A DNA stretch of 64,000 nt from Vicinamibacterales bacterium (GTDB lineage: Bacteria; Acidobacteriota; Vicinamibacteria; Vicinamibacterales; UBA8438), in assembly GCA_937766455.1 (NCBI GenBank), contig CALLXD010000023.1, positions 1 to 64,000 of the forward strand. The letters are read 5' to 3'. The notes under the pieces are model-generated. The model did no database searches. It saw nothing but the letters and a program-made list of their open reading frames with translations, and had not been told where the DNA came from. Below, one piece after another: positions 1 through 8,108 of this stretch (its first letter is position 1; every line of letters starts with the position of its first letter). Both the position numbers and the translations under genes were made by a program.

Positions 1-86
1 ACTATCGGCCGCAGCACCGCGCTGGTATTGGTTTTGACGACCTCGGTTGACCGGTTTTTGATGGCTCGGCTACGATCTCGCCCAAG

Positions 87-527
87 GTGTCAGTCATTTC
101 GCCGCAATCGCATCCCACCTATTCGGTCACGAAGGGCATCGAGTTCTGCTATGGACATCGGTTGCTCGGCCACGACGGCCCGTGCCGGCACCTGCACGGA
201 CACAACGGGCTCGTGGAGGTCGAAGTACGCGCCGCGTCGCTCGATGAGCGTGCGATGGTGTGTGACTTTGCCGAGATCAAGCGAATCGTGAAGGGCTGGC
301 TCGATCGCGAGCTGGACCATCGGATGATCCTTCGACGAGACGATCCGCTGGTGGCGCCGCTCCAGGCGGCCGGGGAACCGGTGTATCTTGTTGACGACAA
401 TCCCACCGCAGAGTGCATCGCCCGCCACATCTTCGAGCACGCTAGCGCCGCTGGTCTGCCCGTCGCGCGCGTCACGATGTGGGAGACGCCCACGTCCTCC
501 GCGACCTATTCCCGCCCGAGCCCCTGA
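87..527 (+). CDS. queD: 6-pyruvoyl-tetrahydropterin synthase / QueD family protein
   Basis: Predicted cytosolic zinc enzyme of 146 residues, the usual size for 6-carboxy-tetrahydropterin synthase (QueD), which makes the second intermediate of queuosine/7-deazaguanine synthesis. Visible signatures are an FCYGHRL segment (first zinc His), CRHLHGHN (catalytic Cys and two zinc His), VCDF, ELDH (catalytic Asp-His), NPTAE and a C-terminal WET glutamate that would bind the pterin. The chosen start is a GTG preceded by a weak AAGG. No other queuosine gene lies in the window, so a folate or pterin role (PTPS-like) cannot be excluded. It converges on the repressor gene that follows, only 8 bp away. Confidence 0.85.
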   Translation: MSVISPQSHPTYSVTKGIEFCYGHRLLGHDGPCRHLHGHNGLVEVEVRAASLDERAMVCDFAEIKRIVKGWLDRELDHRMILRRDDPLVAPLQAAGEPVYLVDDNPTAECIARHIFEHASAAGLPVARVTMWETPTSSATYSRPSP

Positions 528-535
528 GCCCGCCG

Positions 536-1207
536 CTACGACGATTCCTGCACGAGGACCTTTGACGCCGCCTGGGTGCCAATCGTGATCTGGCGGCCGC
601 TCGCGGTCCGCAATTGCACGCTGTCGGCCGCCGAGTCTCGCGCCTCTACCTCGAGTGCGTGACCCGGCTTGAGGTCCTGCTTCTCGAGGAATCTGAGAAA
701 GCTGGCGTCCTGGTCCGTGACGCGGGTCACGGTGACCGTCACGGTCAGCGGGCAGGTCAGGAGGGAGCCATAGTCGGGCGCGACGATGGTGCCGTCAGCG
801 GTCGGAATCGGGTCGCCATGCGGGTCCACCGAGGGATGCCCCAGCATCGCGTCCATCCGCTCGACCAGCCGGTCCGAGACGACGTGTTCGAGCTGTTCCG
901 CGTCCTCGTGGACCTCGGCCCAGCTCATCCCCATCACCTCTACCAAAAACTGCTCGACGAGGCGGTGACGGCGGAGCACCAGGGCGGCGAGCTTGGCTCC
1001 CGCTGACGAGAGGCGCACTCCGACGTACGGCTCGTAGTCGACCAGCCCGGATTCGGCCAGCGCCTTCACCATGGTGGTGGCGGTGCCGGGGGCGACCCCG
1101 ACGGCGGTGGCGAGCTGGCCCATCGGCACCAGCGTCTTGCCCGTCCGAGAGGACTCAGCCTGATACAGCGCTTTCAAGTAGTTTTCGACGGTGCTGGAGG
1201 GAAGCAT
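536..1207 (-). CDS. DtxR/MntR-family metal-dependent transcriptional repressor
   Basis: A 223-residue regulator with the three-part DtxR layout. The N-terminal winged helix (about residues 1-65) contains a VAPGTATTMVKALAESGL recognition region. The dimerisation and metal domain (about 66-145) contains the HRLVEQFL and HEDAEQLEH segments with the His and Glu residues that bind Fe(II) or Mn(II). A C-terminal FeoA/SH3-like domain follows (about 150-223). It is divergent from a multicopper oxidase, ZIP transporter and cupredoxin set and probably represses it when metal is sufficient. Whether it senses iron or manganese cannot be read from the sequence. The intergenic region carries an inverted repeat suitable as its operator. 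Confidence 0.88.
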   Translation of the reverse strand: MLPSSTVENYLKALYQAESSRTGKTLVPMGQLATAVGVAPGTATTMVKALAESGLVDYEPYVGVRLSSAGAKLAALVLRRHRLVEQFLVEVMGMSWAEVHEDAEQLEHVVSDRLVERMDAMLGHPSVDPHGDPIPTADGTIVAPDYGSLLTCPLTVTVTVTRVTDQDASFLRFLEKQDLKPGHALEVEARDSAADSVQLRTASGRQITIGTQAASKVLVQESS

Positions 1208-1222
1208 GGTGACTGGCGCTCG

Positions 1223-1258
1223 TTGACTTTTCTAGCGACTCAGCTTTATATTTTGAGT
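1223..1258 (+). promoter_or_regulatory. Candidate promoter of the metal operon with overlapping operator
   Basis: A TTGACT element (1223-1228) lies 18 bp from a TATATT element (1247-1252), upstream of the multicopper oxidase. An imperfect inverted repeat, ACTCA (1238-1242) and TGAGT (1254-1258) with 11 bp between, overlaps the -10 element, so a dimeric repressor bound there would block transcription. The region is clearly AT-richer than its surroundings and is the only non-coding gap between the DtxR-type gene and its divergent neighbours. Assignment of the repeat to that repressor is inference. Confidence 0.4.
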
Positions 1259-1277
1259 TGTCAAAACGAAACTGTCA

Positions 1278-2363
1278 ATGATTCAACCCAGAAATCGTGG
1301 CATTGCCCAAAGCAGACCCTGGTCGCGCCGCGCCTGGCTGCGTGTGGCCGGGCTTGGCTCGCTGACCGGCGGTGTCGCCGCCGCGCAGGGCGCCGTCGGT
1401 GGCCAAGTGGCTCCCGCCCTGGCCACCATGCCAGATCACCGCGGCAGCGCGATGGGTCCCGTGGGCCGCGTCTCGACTGACTCGTTCGACCCGACCCGCT
1501 TCTTGCGGGCGTGGAATTTTTCGGACCTCCCGTCCGACGAACGGGCGCGAGTCTACCGCGAGACCCCCCGCGCGGACGGCACCATGCTGCGCGAGTATGA
1601 GTTGTTCGCGGTGGACCGTGACATCGAGATCGCGCCAGGCGTCTTTTTTCAGGCCTGGACGTACAACGGCCAGGTGCCGGGACCCACCATCAGGGCGACC
1701 GCTGGAGACCATCTCCGGATCAATTTCACGAACCAGGGATCGCACCCGCACACGCTGCATTTTCACGGCTGGCACGAGCCCGCCATGGACGGGTCGCTGC
1801 CCGCGCATCAGGTGTTGCCAGGCGAGAGCTTTCTCTACGAGTTCGACGCGGACCCGTTCGGCGTGCACCTGTATCACTGCCACGCGAATCCGCTGAAGCG
1901 GCATGTTCACAAGGGCCTCTATGGGGCCTTCATTATCGACCCTCCGGCCACGTCGGCGCGGCCGCCAGCCGACGAATTGGTGATGGTGCTGAACGCGTTC
2001 GACACCAATTTCGACGCCGAGAACGAGGTGTATGCGGCCAACACCGTGGCCAGCTTCTATGTGCAGGAACCGATTCGCGTGCAGGTGGGGCAGTTGGTGC
2101 GCATGTATGTGGTCAACCTGACGGAGTTCGACCTCATCAACAGCATGCACCTGCACGGGATGTTCTTTGATGTCTTTCGCACCGGAACCTCGATGACCGC
2201 GTCCGAGTCCACCGACACGATCATGCTGTGCCAGGGCGAACGCGCGATTCTGGAAACGACGTTCCGATATCCCGGTGATTTCATGTTCCACGCCCATCAG
2301 AGCGAGTTTGCTGAGCTTGGCTGGATGGGCCTGTTTCGGGCAGAGGCGCCCAGTGCCGGCTGA
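1278..2363 (+). CDS. Tat-exported two-domain multicopper oxidase
   Basis: A 361-residue copper oxidase. The N-terminus carries a twin-arginine motif (SRRAWLRVA, about residues 16-24) and a hydrophobic stretch, so the folded enzyme should be exported by Tat. Domain 1 holds HTLHFHGWHEP and then HCHANPLKRHVHKGLYG, the type 1 copper pattern with Cys and His. Domain 2 holds NSMHLHGMFF and MFHAHQSEFAELGWMG, trinuclear-type His pairs but no type 1 Cys. Length and layout match two-domain (nitrite-reductase-like or small laccase-type) oxidases. Neighbouring metal genes suggest oxidation of Fe(II), Mn(II) or Cu(I) rather than a phenolic substrate. There is no clear ribosome binding site. The stop overlaps the next gene. 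Confidence 0.85.
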   Translation: MIQPRNRGIAQSRPWSRRAWLRVAGLGSLTGGVAAAQGAVGGQVAPALATMPDHRGSAMGPVGRVSTDSFDPTRFLRAWNFSDLPSDERARVYRETPRADGTMLREYELFAVDRDIEIAPGVFFQAWTYNGQVPGPTIRATAGDHLRINFTNQGSHPHTLHFHGWHEPAMDGSLPAHQVLPGESFLYEFDADPFGVHLYHCHANPLKRHVHKGLYGAFIIDPPATSARPPADELVMVLNAFDTNFDAENEVYAANTVASFYVQEPIRVQVGQLVRMYVVNLTEFDLINSMHLHGMFFDVFRTGTSMTASESTDTIMLCQGERAILETTFRYPGDFMFHAHQSEFAELGWMGLFRAEAPSAG

Positions 2364-3567
2364 GCCAGTCGCGGCCGTCCGTCCCGTGCGGGGTCCTGTG
2401 CTCTGGGCCCTCGGTGTGCTGCCGCTGGTCCTTCTCGGCGGAGTGCTGGGTCTGATGCTGTGGTCCGGCCCTTTCGACGCGTTACGCGGCGAGGAGTATC
2501 CGCCGGTCGAAGACCTGGCATTTCAACGGGTCGAGCTTGGGCCGGACGGCATCGTCGCGACGGTGTTCAACGACGGACCGGACGCCGTGACCATTGCCCA
2601 GGTGCAGGTGGACGACGCGTTTTGGGGGTTTTCGGCTGAGCCCGGCACCACGCTGGCCCATCTCGGGCGCACGATCCTGACCATTCCTTATCCCTGGGTG
2701 CAGGGGGATACCCACGTCGTCCGGGTGGTGACGTCCACCGGGGTCACTGTGGACCATGAGGTCGCCGTTGCGGTCGAGACGCCACGGGCGGATGCGCGGT
2801 TCTTCGGCATCTTTGCGCTGATCGGGTTGTACGTCGGGGTGATTCCGGTGGCCATCGGCTTGGTCTGGTTGCCGTGGGTCTCAAGGGCGGGACGGAAGGG
2901 TCTGGATTTCTTGCTGGCACTGACGGTCGGCTTGTTGCTGTTTCTGCTCATCGAGGCCGGACACGACGGGCTGGAAGCGGCGGCGCTGGCGCCCGGCTCG
3001 TTCCAGGGTGTCGCGCTGTTCGTCTTTGGTGCACTCGCCGCATTCATCGGTCTCGAGATGGTTGGGGCCTGGCTGCGCGGTCGCCGGGCCAGCACTGGTG
3101 AGCCGGCGAGTCGCGGGTGGATCCTCGCCGTGATGGTGGCGACCGGGATCGGCCTGCACAACTTTGGGGAGGGGTTGGCTATCGGTGCCGCCTTCTCGCT
3201 CGGCGAGGCGTCGCTGGGCACCGTCTTGATCGTGGGCTTCACGCTGCATAACACCACGGAGGGCTTGGCGATTGTCGCGCCGCTCGCACACGAGCGGGTT
3301 CGGCTCGGACAGCTCGTTCGCCTTGGTCTGCTGGGCGGTGGGCCCACCATCGTCGGCGCCTGGATCGGTGGCCTGGTCTATTCGCCGATCTGGTCTGTGC
3401 TCTGCCTCGCATTGGGGGCGGGTGCCATCGCGCAGGTGATTGTCCAGCTGTCTCGCCAGATGGTGGGCACCGGCTCTGTTGCCCGGTATGTGGCGACACC
3501 GACGGTGGCGAGTGGTCTCTTCGCGGGAGTGGCGGTGATGTATGTCACCGGACTCATTGTCGGCTGA
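2353..3567 (+). CDS. ZIP-family metal transporter with extra N-terminal domain
   Basis: A 404-residue membrane protein if it starts at the GTG inside the end of the oxidase gene (11 bp overlap). An ATG at 2275 is in frame but would add 26 residues buried in the upstream gene. A first membrane helix (about residues 17-38) is followed by a roughly 110-residue soluble beta-rich segment probably outside the membrane. Then come about eight helices with the paired ZIP metal motifs HNFGEGLAIG and HNTTEGLAI (HNFPEG and HNIPEG in ZupT). ZIP proteins import zinc, iron or manganese. Coupling to the oxidase and to a DtxR-type gene points to iron or manganese uptake. The extra domain is unusual for the family. 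Confidence 0.8.
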   Translation: MPAEPVAAVRPVRGPVLWALGVLPLVLLGGVLGLMLWSGPFDALRGEEYPPVEDLAFQRVELGPDGIVATVFNDGPDAVTIAQVQVDDAFWGFSAEPGTTLAHLGRTILTIPYPWVQGDTHVVRVVTSTGVTVDHEVAVAVETPRADARFFGIFALIGLYVGVIPVAIGLVWLPWVSRAGRKGLDFLLALTVGLLLFLLIEAGHDGLEAAALAPGSFQGVALFVFGALAAFIGLEMVGAWLRGRRASTGEPASRGWILAVMVATGIGLHNFGEGLAIGAAFSLGEASLGTVLIVGFTLHNTTEGLAIVAPLAHERVRLGQLVRLGLLGGGPTIVGAWIGGLVYSPIWSVLCLALGAGAIAQVIVQLSRQMVGTGSVARYVATPTVASGLFAGVAVMYVTGLIVG

Positions 3568-3600
3568 GCTGAGCCAATGACGAACCTTGAGGGTAGGGGC

Positions 3601-4032
3601 ATGAGAGCAACTGAACGCGCTGGACGGAGGCACGGGACCCGGGGTGCGGTCGCGGCGGTGCTCGTGGCCGCGGTGGGCCTGCTATGCGTCGTGCTGCTGC
3701 TGCCGTTGACCGCCAGCACCACGGATTCAGCGAGAGAGATCACACTCGTCATCCGCAACATGGCGTTCTATCTGGAGGGCGGCACGGAGCCCAATCCGAC
3801 CATACGGGTCCGGGCCGGCGAAGAGGTGCGGTTCACGGTGCTGAACCGTGACCCCGGCTTTGCACATAATTTCGTCGTCGACGCGTGGGACCTCGAAACT
3901 CCGTTCATTGAGACGGAGGCGTCGACGACCGTCGTGGTCCGCGCGCCCGCGCGACCCGGTCGGGGAGAGTATGTCTGCACTCCGCACGGTAAGATGATGC
4001 GCGGGGTCATCGAGGTGGTAGGCGGCGACTGA
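3601..4032 (+). CDS. Membrane-anchored or secreted cupredoxin (plastocyanin-like)
   Basis: A 143-residue protein with one N-terminal hydrophobic segment (about residues 16-38) and a cupredoxin fold. The type 1 copper ligands are visible as FAHNF (His) and YVCTPHGKMM (Cys, His and axial Met). Such proteins carry single electrons or chaperone copper in the periplasm. It follows the ZIP gene by 33 bp in the same direction and could be the electron acceptor of the oxidase or supply it with copper. The ATG at 3601 is preferred over one at 3577 because a GAGGG-rich stretch lies just upstream. Confidence 0.82.
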   Translation: MRATERAGRRHGTRGAVAAVLVAAVGLLCVVLLLPLTASTTDSAREITLVIRNMAFYLEGGTEPNPTIRVRAGEEVRFTVLNRDPGFAHNFVVDAWDLETPFIETEASTTVVVRAPARPGRGEYVCTPHGKMMRGVIEVVGGD

Positions 4033-4109
4033 CCTGGACGTCTTCCGGTATCCTGCCTGTCGCTGTCACCTGTTCGCGGAAGGCGGCCTGCGTTTCGACG
4101 ATAGGTCTG

Positions 4110-4553
4110 ATGGAACTCGATACGACCAACTGGTCCGGTGAGGGGGCCTTCACCCAGGCCTTGCTTGACGTCTTGGGCACGGTGGAACAGGTAGCCCTGC
4201 TCCGCGTCGAGGATGCGACCTCCTCGCGGTCGGACGTCGAGTTCAACTTCATCAGCAACGAGCTGTTCGTGCAGTTCGGTACCCGCGAACGACGTGTCCG
4301 TGCCAAGATATTAGGGATTATTCCGGTCACCCGCACCGTGACAGAACCGGTGATGACGGTGACTGATCTCGAGCGGGCGATGTGCGAGATGGACGGGGTG
4401 GGCCCGCCCGATTACGCCGACGACGGCATGTTGCAATACTTACGAACGGAGCGCATCGTGCCGCCGTATCAGACCCGCGGGTACAAGCTCGTCGAACTGG
4501 TCAGGATTTACGAGGCCGGCTCCGAGTCGCGCGAGGCACCGAACGATGTCTGA
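4110..4553 (+). CDS. Conserved hypothetical protein
   Basis: A 147-residue soluble protein that I do not recognise. It begins with a WSGEGAFTQALLDVLG segment. A beta-rich middle follows (VEFNFISNELFVQF), then a DLERAMCEMDG helix, and it ends with a charged, flexible tail. There is no signal peptide or membrane segment. It overlaps the next gene by 8 bp, so the two are probably co-translated and work together. Codon use matches the neighbourhood. Confidence 0.6.
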   Translation: MELDTTNWSGEGAFTQALLDVLGTVEQVALLRVEDATSSRSDVEFNFISNELFVQFGTRERRVRAKILGIIPVTRTVTEPVMTVTDLERAMCEMDGVGPPDYADDGMLQYLRTERIVPPYQTRGYKLVELVRIYEAGSESREAPNDV

Positions 4554-4977
4554 AATGTCCGACGTGAGCCGGCGTGTGCGTGCGGCGATTGAACAGGCCA
4601 CATTGGACGCCGCGGATCGTCGCTCGCGAGTCGAGCGTGACGGCGCACAGGCGCGCGCGTTCCTCGAATCCACCGCGGTGCCGGTCTTACGCCAGTTCGC
4701 GGCCGTGCTCAAGTCGGAAGGCTTTCTCTTTCGTCTGTCCACGCCGGCCGGTGCGGTCAGACTCGCGTCGGAGTCCCGCCACGAGGACTTTATCGACTTC
4801 GCCGTCGACACCACCCGGGACCCGGTGACGATCTCGACCACCGTGAGTCATATTCGCGGGAAGCGTGTGGACACCACCGAACAACCGTTGCGTCCTGGGG
4901 TTGAGATCGATCGACTCACGGATGAAGACGTGCTCGCATTTCTGATCGGCACGATCCCCATCTTCGTCGTACGCTAG
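4546..4977 (+). CDS. Conserved hypothetical protein, partner of the preceding gene
   Basis: A 143-residue soluble protein without a recognisable family. The first 65 residues are predicted to be one long charged helix (many Arg, Glu and Ala), possibly a coiled coil. The rest is a compact beta domain (SEGFLFRLSTPAGAVRL, then TISTTVSHIRGKRVD). The start overlaps the end of the upstream gene. No metal or nucleotide motif is visible. Confidence 0.6.
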   Translation: MSEMSDVSRRVRAAIEQATLDAADRRSRVERDGAQARAFLESTAVPVLRQFAAVLKSEGFLFRLSTPAGAVRLASESRHEDFIDFAVDTTRDPVTISTTVSHIRGKRVDTTEQPLRPGVEIDRLTDEDVLAFLIGTIPIFVVR

Positions 4978-5010
4978 TGTCCCTGCCCGACCGCGGCCAG
5001 CGTGGTTCGC

Positions 5011-5730
5011 CTATGGGATTCTGAACTGGACCGTCGCGACCGTACTCAGTCCCCCCAGGTCGAGTGTCGTGCCGGCAAAGACTGGCGCCGTGAGTCGGGC
5101 TTCCCGGGTCCGGTAGCGCACCTCGCCCCCAATGCTGACAGTTGGACCGACGGGCACACGCGCACCGCCAAAGACCACTGGTCCCGCCGTAATACCCTGG
5201 TCTATGACACTGGACTGACTGGAGAACATGCCGGTGCTGAGGGCTCTTTCCTCGGTGTAGCGCCAGAAGTGGATCATGGCCCCACCGCCCACATACGGTT
5301 GCACGCGGGCGTTGCGCGTCAACGGAAAGAAGCGCGCGGTAACGGGCACCGAGATCGAGCGGACGGTCATGTCCAGCGCGAGGGCGACGTCTGGTGCGGG
5401 TACGGTGACCGGCTGCGTGCCAGAGACCGATTTTTGGTAGAACTCCAGTCCGGCGCCCGCCTCCAGATACTCGCTGACAGCCAGCATCCACTCTCCACCC
5501 ACGACCAGGTTGCTGAAGTCGCCAATGTCGAACGTCTGAAACTCCGCGTTCGCCCTGATCACATCCGAGGGTGACCGGCTGCTCTCCGAGGCAGCCGCAA
5601 AGCTGCCAACGCTTACCCCGATCACCTGCTGTGCGTCGGCCCCGCTCGGAAGGGCAAGCGCGCCGACCAACAGGGTGAGATGCCATCCGCTGAACCGGGT
5701 GCCAGATCGAACGCGCCGTGTGCAGACCAT
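5011..5730 (-). CDS. Outer-membrane beta-barrel protein
   Basis: A 239-residue protein with a Sec signal peptide (hydrophobic about residues 18-30, cleavage near ADAQQ) followed by alternating short beta strands. It has the aromatic and glycine pattern of small OmpA/OprF-like or opacity-type barrels (YVGGGAMIHFW, GGEVRYRTREARL) and a final strand VATVQFRIP at the C-terminus, as expected for BAM-inserted porins. Its ATG overlaps the stop of the CoA-transferase gene by one base, so translation is coupled to a metabolic operon. Function beyond being an outer-membrane barrel is unknown. Confidence 0.7.
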   Translation of the reverse strand: MVCTRRVRSGTRFSGWHLTLLVGALALPSGADAQQVIGVSVGSFAAASESSRSPSDVIRANAEFQTFDIGDFSNLVVGGEWMLAVSEYLEAGAGLEFYQKSVSGTQPVTVPAPDVALALDMTVRSISVPVTARFFPLTRNARVQPYVGGGAMIHFWRYTEERALSTGMFSSQSSVIDQGITAGPVVFGGARVPVGPTVSIGGEVRYRTREARLTAPVFAGTTLDLGGLSTVATVQFRIP

Positions 5731-6947
5731 CAGATGACCTTTGCCTGTTCAAGCGCGGCGATCCCCGCCGCGTCGTATCCCAGTTCTCCGAGTATCGAGG
5801 AGTTGTGCTCACCCAGGACCGGCGGCGGCGTACGCACGCTGCCGGGTGTGCTGCCCATCTTGACCGGGACCCCCATGACGCTGATCCCGCCCGCCACGGG
5901 GTGGGTCATCGGCAGCACCATCATCCGCTCGATGAGCTGCGGGTCTGCGAGTACTTCGGCCAGGTCTCTGACCGCCCCGCACGGGACCCCGGCGGTCTTC
6001 AATGCGTCGAGCCAGACCGCCCTGGATCGAGTGCGGAGGCGTTCCGCCAACAACGGCCGTAGCGCGTCTTGATTTTCGACACGGGCCTTGTTGGTCGCGA
6101 ACCGTTCTTCCTCGGCAATGGCCGGCGCCTCAATCACTGCACAGAACTTCACGAACAACGTGTCGTTACCGCAGGCAACGACGACGTCGCCGTCCGAGGC
6201 GGTGAAGGTCTCGTACGGGACGATCGTGGGGTGCTGGTTGCCCAACCGCGGCGGGGCCTGCCCGGTCGCGAAGCAGATGCCAGCCTGGTACGTGAGCAGC
6301 GCGGCGACCGAGTCGAGCATCCCGACATCGATGAACTGCCCCTGACCCATGCGTTCGCGGGCGAGCAGGCCCATCGCCACGCCGTAGGCGGCGAACATTC
6401 CCGACACGATATCTGCGATGGCCACGCCCAGACGATACGGCGTGCCGCCGCCTGGTCCGGTGATACTCATGAGCCCGCCTTCGCCCTGCATCACCGCGTC
6501 ATACCCGGGTTCGGACCGACGAGGCCCGGTCTGGCCGAACCCCGAGATTGAGCAGTAGACGAGACGCGGATGTAACGCCGATACCGCGTCGTACCCGAGC
6601 CCCTGTCGCTCGAGCGTACCCGGTCGAAAATTTTCGACCAGGACATCTGCGCTGGCGATGAGCTTGTCGAGGACCCGTCGTCCCTCGGGCTGCTTGAAGT
6701 TGAGCGTGAGGCTCTCTTTGTTCCGGTTGACGCTCAGAAAGTAGGAACTCTCGCCGTTCTGGAAGGGTGGGCCCCATCCCCGCGTGTCGTCACCTTTGCC
6801 TGGTTGCTCCACCTTGATGACCCGGGCGCCCATGTCAGCCAGCATCATCGTGCAGTACGGGCCAGACAGGACCCGCGTCATATCAAGCACCGTGAGCCCT
6901 GACAGCGGGCCCTGCGGCGTCGTGGATGTCGGATTGCTCTCGCTCAT
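5730..6947 (-). CDS. Family III CoA-transferase (CaiB/BaiF type)
   Basis: A 405-residue cytosolic enzyme moving CoA between carboxylic acids. Family features are seen in order: LTVLDMTRVLSGPYCTMMLADMGA and KVEQPGKGDDTR at the N-terminus, SLTLNFK, VLVENFRPGTLERQGLGY, the FGQTGPRRSEPGYD stretch, and IDVGMLDS with the conserved Asp. The length matches CaiB/Frc proteins. The start overlaps the stop of the aminotransferase by 4 bp (ATGA), so they form one operon. The substrate cannot be determined. A role in carnitine, oxalate or aromatic-acid activation is equally possible. Confidence 0.88.
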   Translation of the reverse strand: MSESNPTSTTPQGPLSGLTVLDMTRVLSGPYCTMMLADMGARVIKVEQPGKGDDTRGWGPPFQNGESSYFLSVNRNKESLTLNFKQPEGRRVLDKLIASADVLVENFRPGTLERQGLGYDAVSALHPRLVYCSISGFGQTGPRRSEPGYDAVMQGEGGLMSITGPGGGTPYRLGVAIADIVSGMFAAYGVAMGLLARERMGQGQFIDVGMLDSVAALLTYQAGICFATGQAPPRLGNQHPTIVPYETFTASDGDVVVACGNDTLFVKFCAVIEAPAIAEEERFATNKARVENQDALRPLLAERLRTRSRAVWLDALKTAGVPCGAVRDLAEVLADPQLIERMMVLPMTHPVAGGISVMGVPVKMGSTPGSVRTPPPVLGEHNSSILGELGYDAAGIAALEQAKVI

Positions 6948-8077
6948 CGCTGTGTCTCTCCGTCTACGGGTGTGGTCGTGAGTGCGGTTGTGAGGCGTTC
7001 CAGGCCTTCGCGCAGCGGTGCCGATTCGCCGCCGATACCCAAGCGCAGATAGTAGTCCAGGTCAAAGTGGCTGCCTGGGACGATGAGCACGTCGTGCTCC
7101 GCGCGCAGTGCGTCGGCCAGCGCGGCCGAGCGCTGCCCCCCCGCATAGCGTACCAGGGTGACGCCGCCGGCTTCCGGCGGAATCTGATGTACCCCGGGCT
7201 GCGTGGACGCCCAGGCTGCGACGGTGTCCTGATTCTGGTTGAGAATTCGGCGCGCGCGCTGCAGGAGAAAGTCCCGTCGCGTCGGGGCAAGCGCCGCTTG
7301 GGCCAACCGGTCGCTGATCGCCCCGGGCGCGATCGACGTGTAGTCCCGTCGACCCCACAGGTGCTCGATCATGTCCGACGGGCCTGCGACCCAGCCGACG
7401 CGGAGCCCGGGGAGTCCGTAGACCTTCGAGAGCCCCGCCGTGATGAGTACCCGGTCATGCCGCCCCCACGCCGACGGCGTGTCGCGGCCATCGAGTTCCG
7501 CTCCACGATAGATTTCATCCGCCAGGATCCAACACCCGCGTCGGGCGGCAATGTCGCAGAGGCCGGTCACCTCGGCCTCGGTCAGGCGGCTCCCGGTCGG
7601 GTTGTTTGGGTTGCAGACCACGATGAGTCGGGTGCGGTCGGTCACGGCCTCCCGGACGGCATCGAGGTCGAGGGACCATCGGGTGGCGTCGGCGCGCAAC
7701 CAGACCTCGCGCACGTCGGCGCCGAAGGCCCGGGCCAACCCCGGAGTCTGCATGTAGTTGGGCTGGATGCTGACCACCTGGTCGCCTGGTTCAATCAACT
7801 GCCAACAGGCGATGAAGTTGGCTTCCGAGCCGCCGTTGGTGACCAGAATGCCGGTACGCGTGGCGCCTGGATAGAACGTCGCGATGCGGTCGCGTAGTTC
7901 GATGGTGCCGTTCGTCTGCGAGTACCCGAGCCGCTGCTCCAGCAGAGGCTCCAGGTCATCGGGCCCGAGCAAGTCGCGGAGCCGCAACGGGTGTACTCCG
8001 CTCTCCGACAGGTTGATGCCGACGGTGTGCTCGTGGACGGACTGCCAGCGCTCGAGCGCGAACGGTTCGATGGGCAT
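6944..8077 (-). CDS. Fold-type I PLP aminotransferase (class I/II)
   Basis: A 377-residue enzyme. Seen are NGGSEANF near the cofactor phosphate site, the VVCNPNNPTGS loop, DEIYRGAE (Asp for the pyridine nitrogen) and SKVYGLPGLRVGW with the Schiff-base Lys and a phosphate-binding Arg region. The first residues after the chosen ATG (PIEPFALERWQS) resemble family N-termini. In-frame ATGs at 8125 and 8146 would overlap the rmuC end. It is upstream of and coupled to the CoA-transferase. Substrate unknown; resemblance to aspartate, aromatic or capreomycidine-synthase-like enzymes is only general. Confidence 0.82.
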   Translation of the reverse strand: MPIEPFALERWQSVHEHTVGINLSESGVHPLRLRDLLGPDDLEPLLEQRLGYSQTNGTIELRDRIATFYPGATRTGILVTNGGSEANFIACWQLIEPGDQVVSIQPNYMQTPGLARAFGADVREVWLRADATRWSLDLDAVREAVTDRTRLIVVCNPNNPTGSRLTEAEVTGLCDIAARRGCWILADEIYRGAELDGRDTPSAWGRHDRVLITAGLSKVYGLPGLRVGWVAGPSDMIEHLWGRRDYTSIAPGAISDRLAQAALAPTRRDFLLQRARRILNQNQDTVAAWASTQPGVHQIPPEAGGVTLVRYAGGQRSAALADALRAEHDVLIVPGSHFDLDYYLRLGIGGESAPLREGLERLTTALTTTPVDGETQR

Positions 8078-8108
8078 GGTCACACAGGCGCGGTGGTTCG
8101 GATGCCGC

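Noticed and set aside
1275-2297. Long open frame antisense to the multicopper oxidase
   Set aside because: High GC makes long antisense frames; composition is His/Arg-rich and the sense strand carries clear copper motifs.
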